DNA of 64,000 nt from Calonectria ilicicola (Eukaryota; Ascomycota; Sordariomycetes; Hypocreales; Nectriaceae). The position numbers were made by a program, and so were the translations under genes. The stretch spans positions 1,364,001-1,428,000 of the forward strand of contig CP085826.1 in the NCBI GenBank assembly GCA_020809705.1, read 5' to 3'. The notes below the pieces were generated by a model. The model was given only the letters and a program-made list of their open reading frames with translations. It was not told the origin of the DNA and did no database searches. Below are positions 33,452 to 43,721 of this stretch, one piece after another; within the stretch, counting starts at the first letter, position 1, and each line of letters begins with the position of its first letter.

Positions 33452-33906
33452 ATGACGCCGGAAGAAATCGAGATATGGCGGTCGCAGATGGGACCTGATT
33501 GCGACGAGTCCAAAGGTATCAACAACGTCCTTGGCGCTAGGGCCATTGACACATCGTCGCCACCGCGCCCGAAACGAACGCGATCGTCTGTGCCTAAAAA
33601 GTGGAGGCATCTTGCAGCTCAGAGGCTGAGGCAGAAAACCTACCGTCGCCAGCGAAGACACCGCGCCGCTCTAAACGAAAATCTTGGTCTGAGCAGTGTG
33701 AGCCATCACCCAAGAAGCCAAAGACGCGGGCGATTGAGGCAATAGGCGTGTCGTCGACTGTCCAGGCGTAGATCCCCAAACCCGACCGGGAGTGGCTCAG
33801 GACAATCCCGTGGACTGAGCAACAACAAAAGAAGCACTATGTTTTTCTCCGGCACGCGGCCTTTCCTTTTCTACTTAGAGTACCTGTTCGGCCGTATTTT
33901 TTATGA
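33452..33906 (+). pseudogene. Decayed gene: A5-tract frameshift plus in-frame TAG
   Basis: Not recognised. From an ATG at 33452 a frame reads a polar protein with a basic patch (PPRPKRTRSSVPKK). It then loses coding character exactly at an A5 run (33596-33600). In the frame that an A6 run would give, protein-like sequence continues (NLPSPAKTPRRSKRKSW, PSPKKPKTRA) to a TAG at 33769-33771 and then on through IPKPDREWLRTIPWTEQQQ to a TGA at 33904-33906. So one base loss and one nonsense codon separate three protein-like pieces. The patches of SPxK/R and KRK suggest a nuclear protein. The frameshift could be an assembly error; the TAG needs a separate explanation. Confidence 0.45.
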
Positions 33907-33971
33907 ATGTTAATCCCGCATTGGCTGACTTGTGCCACAACTGTTTGGCGAAAAAATGCACGCAGTTCCGC

Positions 33972-33988
33972 GATGGATGGATGGATGG
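33972..33988 (+). repeat. GATG microsatellite, about four units
   Basis: GATGGATGGATGGATGG, a simple tetranucleotide repeat outside genes. Confidence 0.7.
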
Positions 33989-34108
33989 TTTGTTGTCTGG
34001 TGGAATATCCGATGCAGACGGCCCAAAATATGGTGCTGGCCTGACTCGTTGCAGTACGTGTAGAATCAATGTAATTTTTTTTTCTATTCTTGCTATTACT
34101 GTCCGTCA

Positions 34109-34408
34109 TCAATCACGATCATCGTAAAGCTTTTTCCGCCTCGGCGGTCCTTCAGCCTTACGCGTCTCGTCTGCAGCCTCCTGAATAATTTTTTTGAACG
34201 ACTTCTTGGCCGGATCGCCCTTAGGGGCACGAATCGAATCGCCAATCTTGTTGACCAACTTTGAGCAATATAACGCATACCCCTTGAATGTCTTGATTGC
34301 CTTGTAAAACTTTGTCTTCCACGAATCCGTCGTAAGCCACGGGCGGATTCTTTTAAGCCTTTTTTTCTGGTGTTGCCAGAAAGCTTCAACTCGCTCGGCC
34401 CAGCCCAA
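34109..34408 (-). CDS. Small basic hypothetical protein
   Basis: 99 aa, not recognised. Strongly basic, with aromatic and Lys-rich helix-like segments (AFWQHQKKRLKRIRPWL, DPAKKSFKKIIQEAADE) and a tail PPRRKKLYDDRD. The composition is much more protein-like than that of the overlapping frames. The true start may be in an upstream exon: an acceptor-like GCAG stands just 5' of the ATG at about 34420. It sits 77 bases downstream of the EthD gene on the same strand. Confidence 0.4.
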   Translation of the reverse strand: MGWAERVEAFWQHQKKRLKRIRPWLTTDSWKTKFYKAIKTFKGYALYCSKLVNKIGDSIRAPKGDPAKKSFKKIIQEAADETRKAEGPPRRKKLYDDRD

Positions 34409-34485
34409 TTCAGGTCTGCCTCCGTAACGTTTCCTACCGGAGTATTATTATAGTTATTCCGCGAGCTGGTGCTGTGCGCTCTCTC

Positions 34486-35170
34486 TCACAGGTACTTGGT
34501 AAAAAGCTTCTGGTACTGCCGCCGCTTAAACATTTCGCCCACCCAGACGTCGTGCATGTCCTCAATCACCTCAACCTGAACACCAGTATACGTCGCAACC
34601 ACGCCTGCATTGTACGACTCTTTGTCAATAAACTTTTGCTCGTCCGGAGAGATAACGTTGAGGTAGTATGGGTGAGCCCTCATAGCCTCTACAGCATCGG
34701 GCAGCTCGTGCATGTACATAGCGATGCCATCAAACTCGACGGGCTGCATAGACGCTGGCCCTTCTGCGCCGGCTCTGGTAGGCACAACCATGCCTCCTGC
34801 GTGGATCTAATAGAATATTACAGGTTAGAAATAGGAATGTGGCAAGAAAAAGACAACGATCAGGTACGCCTCCGGCTTGCTATGAAAGCAAATCGTCACA
34901 TCCTAGGCCAAGACGTACCTGTTGATAACTAGTGATGTTGTAGAACAAGGCCAAGGGGACAATCATGGGGGCATGGTCGTGCTCCCAGTGTTCATGAAAT
35001 TTTCGACGCGAGTAATTGGGATTGCGCTTTATGAATGAGATTGTCTGGATCTGACCTGTGGTGCTTGGAGGCCCTTCTTCATCCTGATACGCACGCTGGC
35101 GCTTCTCTATCGCAAGAGTCACCTCGACGATACTGGTCAATATGGCTAGTATTAGCATGAGCCGAAACAT
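34486..35170 (-). CDS. EthD-domain (dimeric alpha/beta-barrel) protein with N-terminal signal-like helix
   Basis: Two exons (35170-34919, 34806-34486), intron 112 bp (GTACGT...TTAG), 190 aa. Residues 1-20 are hydrophobic (MFRLMLILAILTSIVEVTLA), a signal peptide or anchor. The EthD hallmark follows: ISFIKRNPNYSRRKFHEHWEHDHAPM, then SYQQIHAGG across the junction, and a second half with EFDGIAMYMHEL. EthD-fold proteins in fungi include decarboxylases or dehydratases of polyketide pathways and many of unknown role. No polyketide synthase is in the window, so the substrate is open. A secretion signal is unusual for this family. Confidence 0.8.
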
Positions 35171-35882
35171 GGTGCTTCTGGCATATGGGTTGCGAACAAA
35201 TATTAATGGTCAATTGACCAAATGAAGCAGATTAGGAATACTACTAAATAATATATAGAGATACTTATTGAACACTAGCTTATGACACGATACCTTGATT
35301 TTGTACTTCAATGTCACAACCAACCTGCACCAAGTGTTTTGTCTGCTGCATGGTGATGAAGGGCGATACAAGAAAATCGTCATATGTAAGGTTTGAAAAA
35401 GTCTGGAGCGACTAAATTACTTTAGAACTATGCTTAGAAAAGAGTTTCTCCTCGGAATTATGCCGGCTCAAAAAAGGTACCGGCCAGTAAAGCGACTGGG
35501 CTGTTGTCAAGTTTAAATTCTAGCTCTTAACCAAGTTAGCTTATCCTTTTTTCTGGCAAGGACCCGTGGCGAAGACATCTTGGACCTATGATATTCCCAG
35601 AATCAAGAGCGTGGCGCCTGGAGCAAGCGAGCTTTTTGCTGCTCGAAGGCGAAAATAAGGGGGCAAAATAATTGAGGAGGGTGATTTCAAAAAGTAAAAG
35701 GAATTACGCAAACCGAGAGGTTGAGGCTTAGAAGAATGCGTGGTATATTTCATCTATCATATTACAATTCTATAAAATCTGTTCATTATTGCATATTTTG
35801 AGACAAGTTTGGCGCATTCAGTAAGATTCGGTGATCTTCATCTCCTGTCGTTGATTGTATTTTCTGATTATTTCGTCTCTTA
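35171..35882. other. Intergenic
   Basis: Between the EthD gene start and the end of the DUF3433-like gene. No gene recognised. Confidence 0.45.
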
Positions 35883-38800
35883 TTACCTTGGCTGCCCAGA
35901 TTCAACATCCTCTATTCTGGTACGAGCTTGAGTCTTATCAGGCGTGGTGGACAATAATGGATGTCCTTCAGCATTATTTTGGACGACTGTGCTCGGTTCG
36001 TTTTCGGAACCTCTCGAATCTAGCGACACAGAAGAACCTTTTTTCCCTACACCACATTTTCATTAGTTCAATTCGTGGGCGCCAGATCACAGGAAAACTT
36101 ACCCGATAATAACGACCTGTCCAATCGGGAAACATGCGGGTCAAGCTCGATGCCAACATGGGTTTCTCCATCATATCCCGTATACCGTCCAAAGCTAAAA
36201 GACTGTGCGCCCCATCCAGATCCGGGTTTCCCGTGCTGAACCGCCCTGCTTGGCGCAATGTATGCGAGAACAGAGCCAATACTGGACGGTATTCGAGGTA
36301 GCACGAAAAACGGCTTTCGGGCGTAAAAGATGATCGCCACGATCAGATCAAACGCTAAAATTATCATGCTAATAATAAACGCTGGCTCATCCATAAAGAT
36401 TCGGGTCTCGTAGGTCAGCCTGAACCCAGATATCATATTATTGTTGTCGTCGTTGACGGCTTGGAAGAAGCCATCGTCGAGACTTAGTAGAGTGGCAAAT
36501 AGTTGATTGTAAATTGTTTTGATGGATGGGATCAGCGTGCTAGGATCGGGAACGGGCTTTGTAGGGTCAAGGAAACTTCTCCCATCTTCCAAGACCATAA
36601 AGTACGACATCCAATCATTTGCGTAGCTGTCATTCTTCCAAGCCGGCTGGCTACTCCATCGATGGGCTCGGTTAAGTAATACTATTAGCGAGTCTGTAGA
36701 ATTCTGAGAGTTTGAATCACTCAGAGTGGTCTCGGTCGCCCCGACCTGCTCATAATCAAGGACGTAGCCATCAGTATCAACCGTGACATTAAACATTGCG
36801 GTTTTGAAGGATGGTTGACAGAGCGCAAGGCTTGCGTTAATATCAGTTCTGTTGTTTCCGCCTTCCGGCAATCTGGCCCAGCTCATAACGAATCTTTTTT
36901 CGCAAACGTGGATTTGGCGCTGCTGTGGTGATGTCAAAAACAGAGCTTGCGAGGCGGGGCCCTCAACACCAAATGTCGAATTTATCCAACTCCTTGCATT
37001 TTTAATGAGATCCGCACATCCCGGGCGCGCGCTCATGTAATCCCCCTCTGTCGTATTCGCGGAGATGGGACTATCGGGAACTGGTGAACAAGCCGTGTCG
37101 ATGCCATATCCTCTAGTTGTCAACTTGTACGTATCTGAGGAGTTTGTCTTCCCTGTTTTTACAATCGTGTGTGGTAGGAAATAATATTCCTGCGATACCC
37201 AGGGCGGCAAAGCAAGCCCCAACGATAGGTTTGCCATTGTCACGTATTCATGTTCGTTGAGGGCATTGTATACCTCCGGATCAGAGTCTGAGTTCATATA
37301 ATAATCTAGTATGAAGCTATTGTTAAATTGCGATTGAACCGAGGGTAAAAATGACTGTGAATAGCTAATTATCGTTGGCTTCTCGTTAAATAGCGATGCG
37401 AGACCGACTGATAAAACGTATCCAAGTAGCGTGATAACGCATAGCAGAGCCAAAATAAAATGTCGAGATATGATGGCACGGAAAAGCACCAGCTGAGGAG
37501 GAAGAGAGGCGTATGTAGCATCAAGAGACCTGGATGGTTTGGCTCTCCCGACCCACAAGTCCTGGAAGGGTTGAAGTAGACATCGGGTTCGTGTCAGGAG
37601 AATCCAGACTGCTGAAACTAAAGTTGCGAAAAGGGTTGGAATATAGCTCTCGAGAAGGTTTAACACATTGCGGTTCTTGGACGGAAGGGTCAAGCCTAAG
37701 AGAACTGTTAGTGGATCGAAAGTTGGAAGAATAAGGGAAGAAAAAGGTCTAACCGTCTTCTGCCTCTTCTTTGCGCTTAAAATAAGAAAGGACAACTACC
37801 GCAGCCACAAGAACACACATAAAGACGAGTCCAGTCGTTCTTCGAAGTATCAAGGGCTTTACAGCATCGTAACTCTCCTTTGGCGTGGACAGAGTATCTG
37901 CATGTGGCGGAGAGGGCGTTTCCATGATGAGGCAATTTTGTCCTTTTGACTCATCGACGGATAATCTCAAATGCAAGTGATCCAGTTGCTTCTCAAGGGT
38001 CTTCTCATCAGCTGCTCCCACCGTCCAAAACTTTTCTTTGATACCATCACTATTGTGGGCCATCTTAAGTAGCCAGCTGAGGGATGAAGGATTAGATTGC
38101 AAATTGCAGGAAGCAGACCGATGCAGGAAAAGAATCACGCATGAAGAGACGCCAATTAGAATCAGAAATGCTTCAGAAATTGCGGAAAGGGTACGATTGA
38201 CGGAAATTCCCGTTTGTTGAAACGATGTCGTCGCTGTATTATTTGTCCAGGTGGTATCATTCGTCAGTAGGTGAGCGACAGCAACGGAAAATAGCGGTTT
38301 GTAGGCACTCTCATAGAAGCGGTGAAGTTCTGAAGGATCCGAGTATCTATCAAAATCCCGTGAATTTCTAGCAACAGCGAATGGCGTCATGTGTTCTTCA
38401 GTTGTCAAATTCTTCGCGGGAGGTTTGTTTTGGATAAGCTCATAGAGACTGAGCGGGTAATCCTTTGCGAGATAGACATTGCCATAAATGACCGTACCGC
38501 CTCTGCTCGTAAAGCTTTTGTATGCCGTGGTGTTGATATCCTTGGAGGTCAATTGTACTGGGTCCGAGAGTGGTTTTATCATGCTGTCAATCGGTTTTAG
38601 GTCTTGGGTGACGGTTGCTACGACATCCTGCTTGTAGAATAACTCATCACAGTGCAAAACTGTGAAGTTGTATTCATTAGCGGTTGTGTTGATCTGTTTT
38701 GCCCAACCGTAATATCCACCATTCAAGCTCGCCGGACATGGCTCTGGCGCCGTGAACCAATTATTCAGCATATATTCCTGCTCTTGGGCGGGAAAGGGAG

Positions 38801-41800
38801 AATACGCTGTGCAGTTGTCGACTGTAGTGACCACGAATTGTCCATTAGTTTTGTTGTACGCCACGTCTGCTTGCGAGCAGTTTAGTTCAGTCCACAGTTT
38901 CGTTGTGGTTGCCGTCCAATTCTTTTGTTCGTACGAGGCGCCCACCTCACTGTCCACGTAAAAAGGCAGCAGGGCATAATCCTCCGTTGTGAAGGCGGGA
39001 AACGGCTGTCCCAACCATGTGATATCATAAAACATGAAAAGATTTCTCGCATCAAGACGATCCATTTGTTCCGATACAGGAACAAGGCTTGACCGGGCGG
39101 TAATGTTCGCTTCTGTGATTTTTTCCGTCGTTGTAATGCGAAATAGTGATGCCTGTAAAGGTGTAACGATCAACATGATGACAAGCATTATTGTCGCGGA
39201 TAGAAAAACAGGCCAGTGCCTTTAGAAATTAGGTTACCAATCAATTTAATAGTGGAGGCATACCCGCCGGGTTGACTAAGCCGTTGCTACGCTGGGGCGG
39301 CTTAAGCCCCCGCCTCTCCTCTGGAGAGGCGGTAACATAACCCGTATCTTCGTAGTTGGCATATCCAAGTTTTTAAACCTCAACGCACCACAACACCACC
39401 ATTTCACGTCCAAATTGACTCAAATTAAAGAAACACATTTATTGTGATCTTATTTCACTATGACCAAATTTTCAGAGAAATCAAGGGCTGCTGCAGCAAA
39501 TGCAGCGCGCGCATATTTGGCGGGCGAGACGGTCACACGTACAACTCGCGGGAACCCCGCACCACCTCGACAGAAGACCATGCTTGAGATAGCTTACTTA
39601 CACCGCACAACACTGCCATTAGTGAAGAAATATGTAGCTTTTTTGAAAGCTGGAAAGCCTCTGCCTTCAACTGCTAATAAAGGAGGCAAGCCAATGGCCT
39701 TGACATCTAATGAGGAACGTGCATTGATTACATATATCCGGTCTGTTGAAAAGAGTGCATTTGCGGTCACAGAGGTATGCATTTTGAACTATGCCAACTT
39801 CATTAGGAAGCACCGCATCGCGGGCATCACAACGGGGCTTTCCAAATCGTGGGTAAAAGGCTTTCGAACCCGGCATCCAGAGCTTCACTTTAAGAAGCCT
39901 AAAGTCAAAGAGATCCTAAGGGCTGCTATTGAGTATGATGTCCCTAGCTTGGAGGCGTGGTTCAAGGAATATGAAGCTTTTATCACAGAGTTAGGGATAA
40001 AGAAGGCCAATCTCTGGAACTTCGATGAAACACCACTCCAAATTGGCTGGGTTAATGATGCCTTGAAGCTATTTTCAACCCGGATGAAGAAAAACACTAG
40101 GCCAATTGCTTTTCAACCAGGCAATAAAGAGTCACTCACATCTATTGATGCTGTCAATGCTGCTGGTGGAGCTATTCCTTCCTTCCTTATCCTCTCTGCG
40201 AAGGTCATCCTAGAGGAATATGTGATGGCTAATATTGATGAACGTATTATCATAACTCAAACTGATACTGGCTTCAATAATACACATCGGGCTCATCAGT
40301 GGTTGGAACACTTTAACCGTCATTCCTTTGCTGTTGGTGAGGAGTTTGGTGGTGCCTCAATTGAGGAGTGGTTTGGTTACAAACCTGACATAAGAAGAGA
40401 AAGTTGGAATCATCAGGTAGCTAATATCGCGGCCCAGAAGCCAAGAAAAGCAAAGCCAGTCTACAGAATGCTTCTTATGGATGGTTTCTCTGCTCATGAG
40501 GACCCTGACTTTATTTGGTATTGTCATGCCTTCGATATCGTGCCCTTTCGCCTTCCCTCTCACAGCAGTCATTTCCTTCAGCCCCTTGATGTTGGTGTTT
40601 ATCAACACCTTAAGTCGGAACAACGTTCCGCCCTCACCGAGTTCACACAGGGCGGCGGCATACAGATGACTCGATATAACTTCCTCAATCAATGGGACCG
40701 CCTATTCAAGGCTGCGTTTATGAGCTGCCACATATATGTTGGGTTTGAGAAGGCAGGGCTATGGCCACTTAACCCAGAAGTCATATTGGGTCCTCGTCGT
40801 CAAGCAGTGAAGCATCTCGAAGAGCCTCTTTTCCCTGAGCGGCTGGATAAGATGAATGTAACACCAAGGAAGACGAAGAGAGCGTATACAGAGCTTCACA
40901 AGCAAGGAGAGATTGATATATTAAGAACACCAGTTAAGAAGGTTATTCAGGATATGGATGCATGCCTTGATCTAGCTATTATTACACAGTCATCCCAAAA
41001 GAGGATGCTCGAGGCACAACACCAACGGATGCAATTGGAAGCTCGCCGCACACACACACGCCGCCAGGTCAAGGTTGATGATGGAGCATATACTGTGGAA
41101 GAGCTACGTTCGAAGGTATCTAATAGAGCTCATGATGACTTACAGAAGCTATTGCAGAAGCAAAATAGAGAGCAAAATAAGCTCTTCCAGCAACTACGAA
41201 AGGATGAAAAGGATGCCGCATCAATTGACGGCCCGAGCCTCCCTCGGCCTCGCGGTCGGGCCGGCGCCAAGTTGAAAATGCTGCGTGTGGCAGCGGAAGA
41301 GGCTAGTCAACAGGAAACTCGTGATAAAGCAATGGTTCAAGAGGATATTGATGCTATCCAAAGTCTTCAGAATGAGTGGAATGAAGCTGATGATGAAAGG
41401 CGAGGCCATCTATCATCAGTTCGGCCGGAATCGTGGCTTCAATGCATCCCTGAGGTGACAAGATGGAGAGCATCCCGGGCCGCAGTCATGTCAACCTCGC
41501 TCAACGAGGCTCAAAGTGACCCCGGTGATTATATCTCGATATCCTCAACTTCATCAATTAAATTGCCTCCTTTGGGCAAGGATAAAGATTCGGATCAGAG
41601 CGAAATTGAGGTCATTACAACCAGAAAGACTAGGGGCAAGCCAGAGACTATTCGCCGCCTAAGAAATATTCTCTTTCCTGAAGGAATGGATGAAGAAGGG
41701 AACAGTCAATTACAGGATATTGATTTTGGAGGTTTTGGCCATAATAGGGTCCCAAATAACTACTCAGACGATGAGGGCGGCGGTGTTAGTGATGCAGGCG

Positions 41801-42558
41801 ATCCAGTTGTGCGCTTTGGCGATAAGACAATCGCTGTGCCAAAGTCGAGGTGCCGTCAATAGCTGCCACCTTTCCCACCTTCTTGTGCCACGAAACCACC
41901 ATAAAAATAGATGCAATAAATACTATGACTACATTAGAAGTAGGGCAATTGATTGGTGTAATTATCTCTTTTATTGCATTACTATTGATGGAGTTGTGGT
42001 GTGTTGAGGTTGGAAAAGCTGGATACGCCAACTACGAAGATATGGGTTATGTTCCCACCTCTCCAGAGGAGAGGTGGGAGCCTAAGCCCACAGCGGAGCC
42101 GGCTTAGTCAACTCAGCGGGTACACACCTTCGTCGTCCGGCTAACCACGGCACCATAATGAGAAATTCAGAGGGGTAATCGAGTAAAATAGATCGCTTTG
42201 CTGCAACTCCTCCTGGTTCGGACATTTCAAGCCACGGCTGTATTCTCTTGACATCTAAATCGATCCAGTTCCATGTTAAGCTGTATAAAACAGCGATAAT
42301 ATTGGGAACATAAAGGTATGCAAACATTGCATAGCCTGGGATGTCCTGCACGGATGGAGATAGTGCCAGGCCTCCATGTGATTGGCTCCTGTGCGCTAAA
42401 ATTTCGATGGCCGCAGCAAGGAGAAATGAGGTTGCTGCGAAGAGCAATAGACTTGGAGGAGACAAGGATGGTGGTCTCCAGCCGCGTTTTGCGCTTGCAG
42501 CCATGTCCTTGCTGGGCGTGCCCGACTGGGCCAAGGAGAGGTATCTTCGAAAGCCCAT
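35883..42558 (-). CDS. DUF3433-like multi-pass membrane protein, first intron enlarged by a transposon
   Basis: Four exons (42558-42128, 39219-37754, 37704-36103, 36046-35883), 1220 aa. It has the two-part layout typical of fungal DUF3433 proteins. Each half has N-terminal helices, a short cytosolic link ending in RRRHWPVFLSA or FRAIISRHFILAL, a long extracellular domain rich in N-x-S/T sites, and a returning helix. Function unknown. Exon 1 ends AG and exon 2 begins G, recreating Arg-His-Trp across an intron of 2908 bp. Of this, 2858 bp are a complete transposon flanked by TA. Removing the element and one TA leaves a normal 48-bp intron beginning GTGTGT. The last intron (36102-36047, GTAAGT...GTAG) adds a 54-residue acidic tail that stays open to a stop, which supports it. 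All exons are open, so the protein is intact if the enlarged intron is spliced. The start (42558) could instead be an upstream in-frame ATG at 42747. Confidence 0.8.
39263..39374 (+). repeat. Left terminal inverted repeat of the pogo-type transposon
   Basis: About 112 bp, matching the reverse complement of 42012-42120. Well conserved in the outer TTGACTAAGCC and the inner CATAACCC(G/A)TATCTTCGTAGTTGGC, more variable between. It contains an inner palindrome CCTCTCCTCTGGAGAGG. Confidence 0.85.
39460..41862 (+). CDS. Pogo/Fot1-type DDE transposase
   Basis: Single open frame of 800 aa, no stops. The N-terminal third has paired helix-turn-helix (CENP-B/Tc5-like) features: a first motif near residues 40-75 and a second with LSKSWVKGFRTRHPEL near 130. 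The DDE catalytic core follows: Asp189 in WNFDETPLQIG, Asp341 in LLMDGFSAHED, Asp377 in FLQPLDVGVYQHLK, spacing DD35D, as in pogo elements. The C-terminal 250 residues are charged and coiled-coil-like (RQVKVDDGAYTVEELRSK onward), as in other fungal pogo transposases. Intact catalytic residues and the absence of stop codons suggest a young, possibly active copy not damaged by repeat-induced mutation. Confidence 0.93.
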   Translation: MTKFSEKSRAAAANAARAYLAGETVTRTTRGNPAPPRQKTMLEIAYLHRTTLPLVKKYVAFLKAGKPLPSTANKGGKPMALTSNEERALITYIRSVEKSAFAVTEVCILNYANFIRKHRIAGITTGLSKSWVKGFRTRHPELHFKKPKVKEILRAAIEYDVPSLEAWFKEYEAFITELGIKKANLWNFDETPLQIGWVNDALKLFSTRMKKNTRPIAFQPGNKESLTSIDAVNAAGGAIPSFLILSAKVILEEYVMANIDERIIITQTDTGFNNTHRAHQWLEHFNRHSFAVGEEFGGASIEEWFGYKPDIRRESWNHQVANIAAQKPRKAKPVYRMLLMDGFSAHEDPDFIWYCHAFDIVPFRLPSHSSHFLQPLDVGVYQHLKSEQRSALTEFTQGGGIQMTRYNFLNQWDRLFKAAFMSCHIYVGFEKAGLWPLNPEVILGPRRQAVKHLEEPLFPERLDKMNVTPRKTKRAYTELHKQGEIDILRTPVKKVIQDMDACLDLAIITQSSQKRMLEAQHQRMQLEARRTHTRRQVKVDDGAYTVEELRSKVSNRAHDDLQKLLQKQNREQNKLFQQLRKDEKDAASIDGPSLPRPRGRAGAKLKMLRVAAEEASQQETRDKAMVQEDIDAIQSLQNEWNEADDERRGHLSSVRPESWLQCIPEVTRWRASRAAVMSTSLNEAQSDPGDYISISSTSSIKLPPLGKDKDSDQSEIEVITTRKTRGKPETIRRLRNILFPEGMDEEGNSQLQDIDFGGFGHNRVPNNYSDDEGGGVSDAGDPVVRFGDKTIAVPKSRCRQ
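41925..42107 (+). CDS. Possible small second ORF at the transposon's 3' end
   Basis: 60 codons starting 60 bases after the transposase stop. The first half encodes one hydrophobic helix (VGQLIGVIISFIALLLMELW); the second half is the translation of the inverted repeat itself. It has no known counterpart that I recall and may be chance. Confidence 0.2.
   Translation: MTTLEVGQLIGVIISFIALLLMELWCVEVGKAGYANYEDMGYVPTSPEERWEPKPTAEPA
42012..42120 (-). repeat. Right terminal inverted repeat of the pogo-type transposon
   Basis: About 109 bp, the partner of 39263-39374. It ends GTTGACTAAG-complement, then CGGG, then TA. Confidence 0.85.
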
Positions 42559-43721
42559 GGTTCCGAATCCAGCGCGGGAGGAACAAGAGCTAGAGATGAA
42601 ACTCGGGGCAGAAGCCCAGGAAAAAGTTGAGACATTAGGAGCGATGGGAAATAAAGGAAATGCGTTGGCATTTCTACCCACTATTTGGCCAAGGCAACAG
42701 AGCCGACCAGGATGGCTCGAACAGAACCAACAGACAACCAGCCACAACAGAAACTCTGTGCGCAGCCAACGTTGAACCCGTTAAGGCTGAATGGACCCAT
42801 TTGGCGCACATGGACCAGGTCTAAAATGTCAGGTGTGGAATAGTATCAGATGTCGTGGCCGGGGGCCCTCGGTTAGCATGAAACGCTGGCTGCGCATAAG
42901 TCACTGAGCTTTTTTTATCCTAGCCAGTAGAATCTGGGATCTTCCTTCGTAAGTGGGACTTCAGCAGGGGTATTCCTAGACGCCCAGGCCCCGTATGTGA
43001 CGACGTTTTCCACCACTCGCCATGTACGATGAGGCGCGGGTGGCATGCAATTGAGGGCGGATAAACCGTATTCTGCATGCAATGTAACTCGAATACATTT
43101 GAGCTGCATGCTCAAGCTATATTTACAATGTCTGTTGGTCCATATACTACATAAGTCGATGATCCTACTTGCATCCAACAGAGCGTAGTACGCGTAAACT
43201 CGGCCACAAGCTACTCCACTTAGGCCAACGGTTACAGGTGGGGGAATTGCTAACCGAAGGCCAGTAAAAATCAGCGGGCTCCGTCCAGGGAATCTTCAGC
43301 TCCGAGGGTGCATACGATGTGAGTGGCTGTGTCAATCAATGACATGAGGTTTGAGAACCGAGCCGATAATTAGTGGTTGGGTTGTATCTGATTTCTCCTA
43401 GCGAGCAGGAAATTTTTGCTACTTTATATCACCGATATGGTAACAGAGCGCATCTATGTAAACGTAGTCTAGACTCTTGGATAGAAACGAAGGCATATAA
43501 GGATTTGCGAGCCGATTTCCAAGACACCAATCATCATCATTTCAGCACCCACTTCCTCCTGATCATTAATCTGACAATGGTGCTTCGTTTATTTTCTAGC
43601 CTCTCAGTGAATGGTCCATGATCAACAACGCCGGTCAACAATATATTTTTACATGAGAGAAAGTGATCAACCGATCATTGGCCGCGATGGTGGCTGTTTG
43701 GGCTCCCATATTCTTGCGCTC
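42559..43721. other. Intergenic
   Basis: Leader of the DUF3433-like gene and 3' flank of the Zn2Cys6 regulator. No gene recognised on either strand. Confidence 0.45.

Larger units (their letters stand above)
39263..42120 (+). mobile_element. Complete pogo/Fot1-type DNA transposon in an intron
   Basis: 2858 bp, bounded by CCCGC(C/T)G(G/A)GTTGACTAAG ends and flanked on both sides by TA (39261-39262, 42121-42122), the target duplication of the Tc1/mariner-pogo superfamily. Terminal inverted repeats are about 110 bp. It carries one intact transposase gene. It lies antisense to the host gene. Confidence 0.92.
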
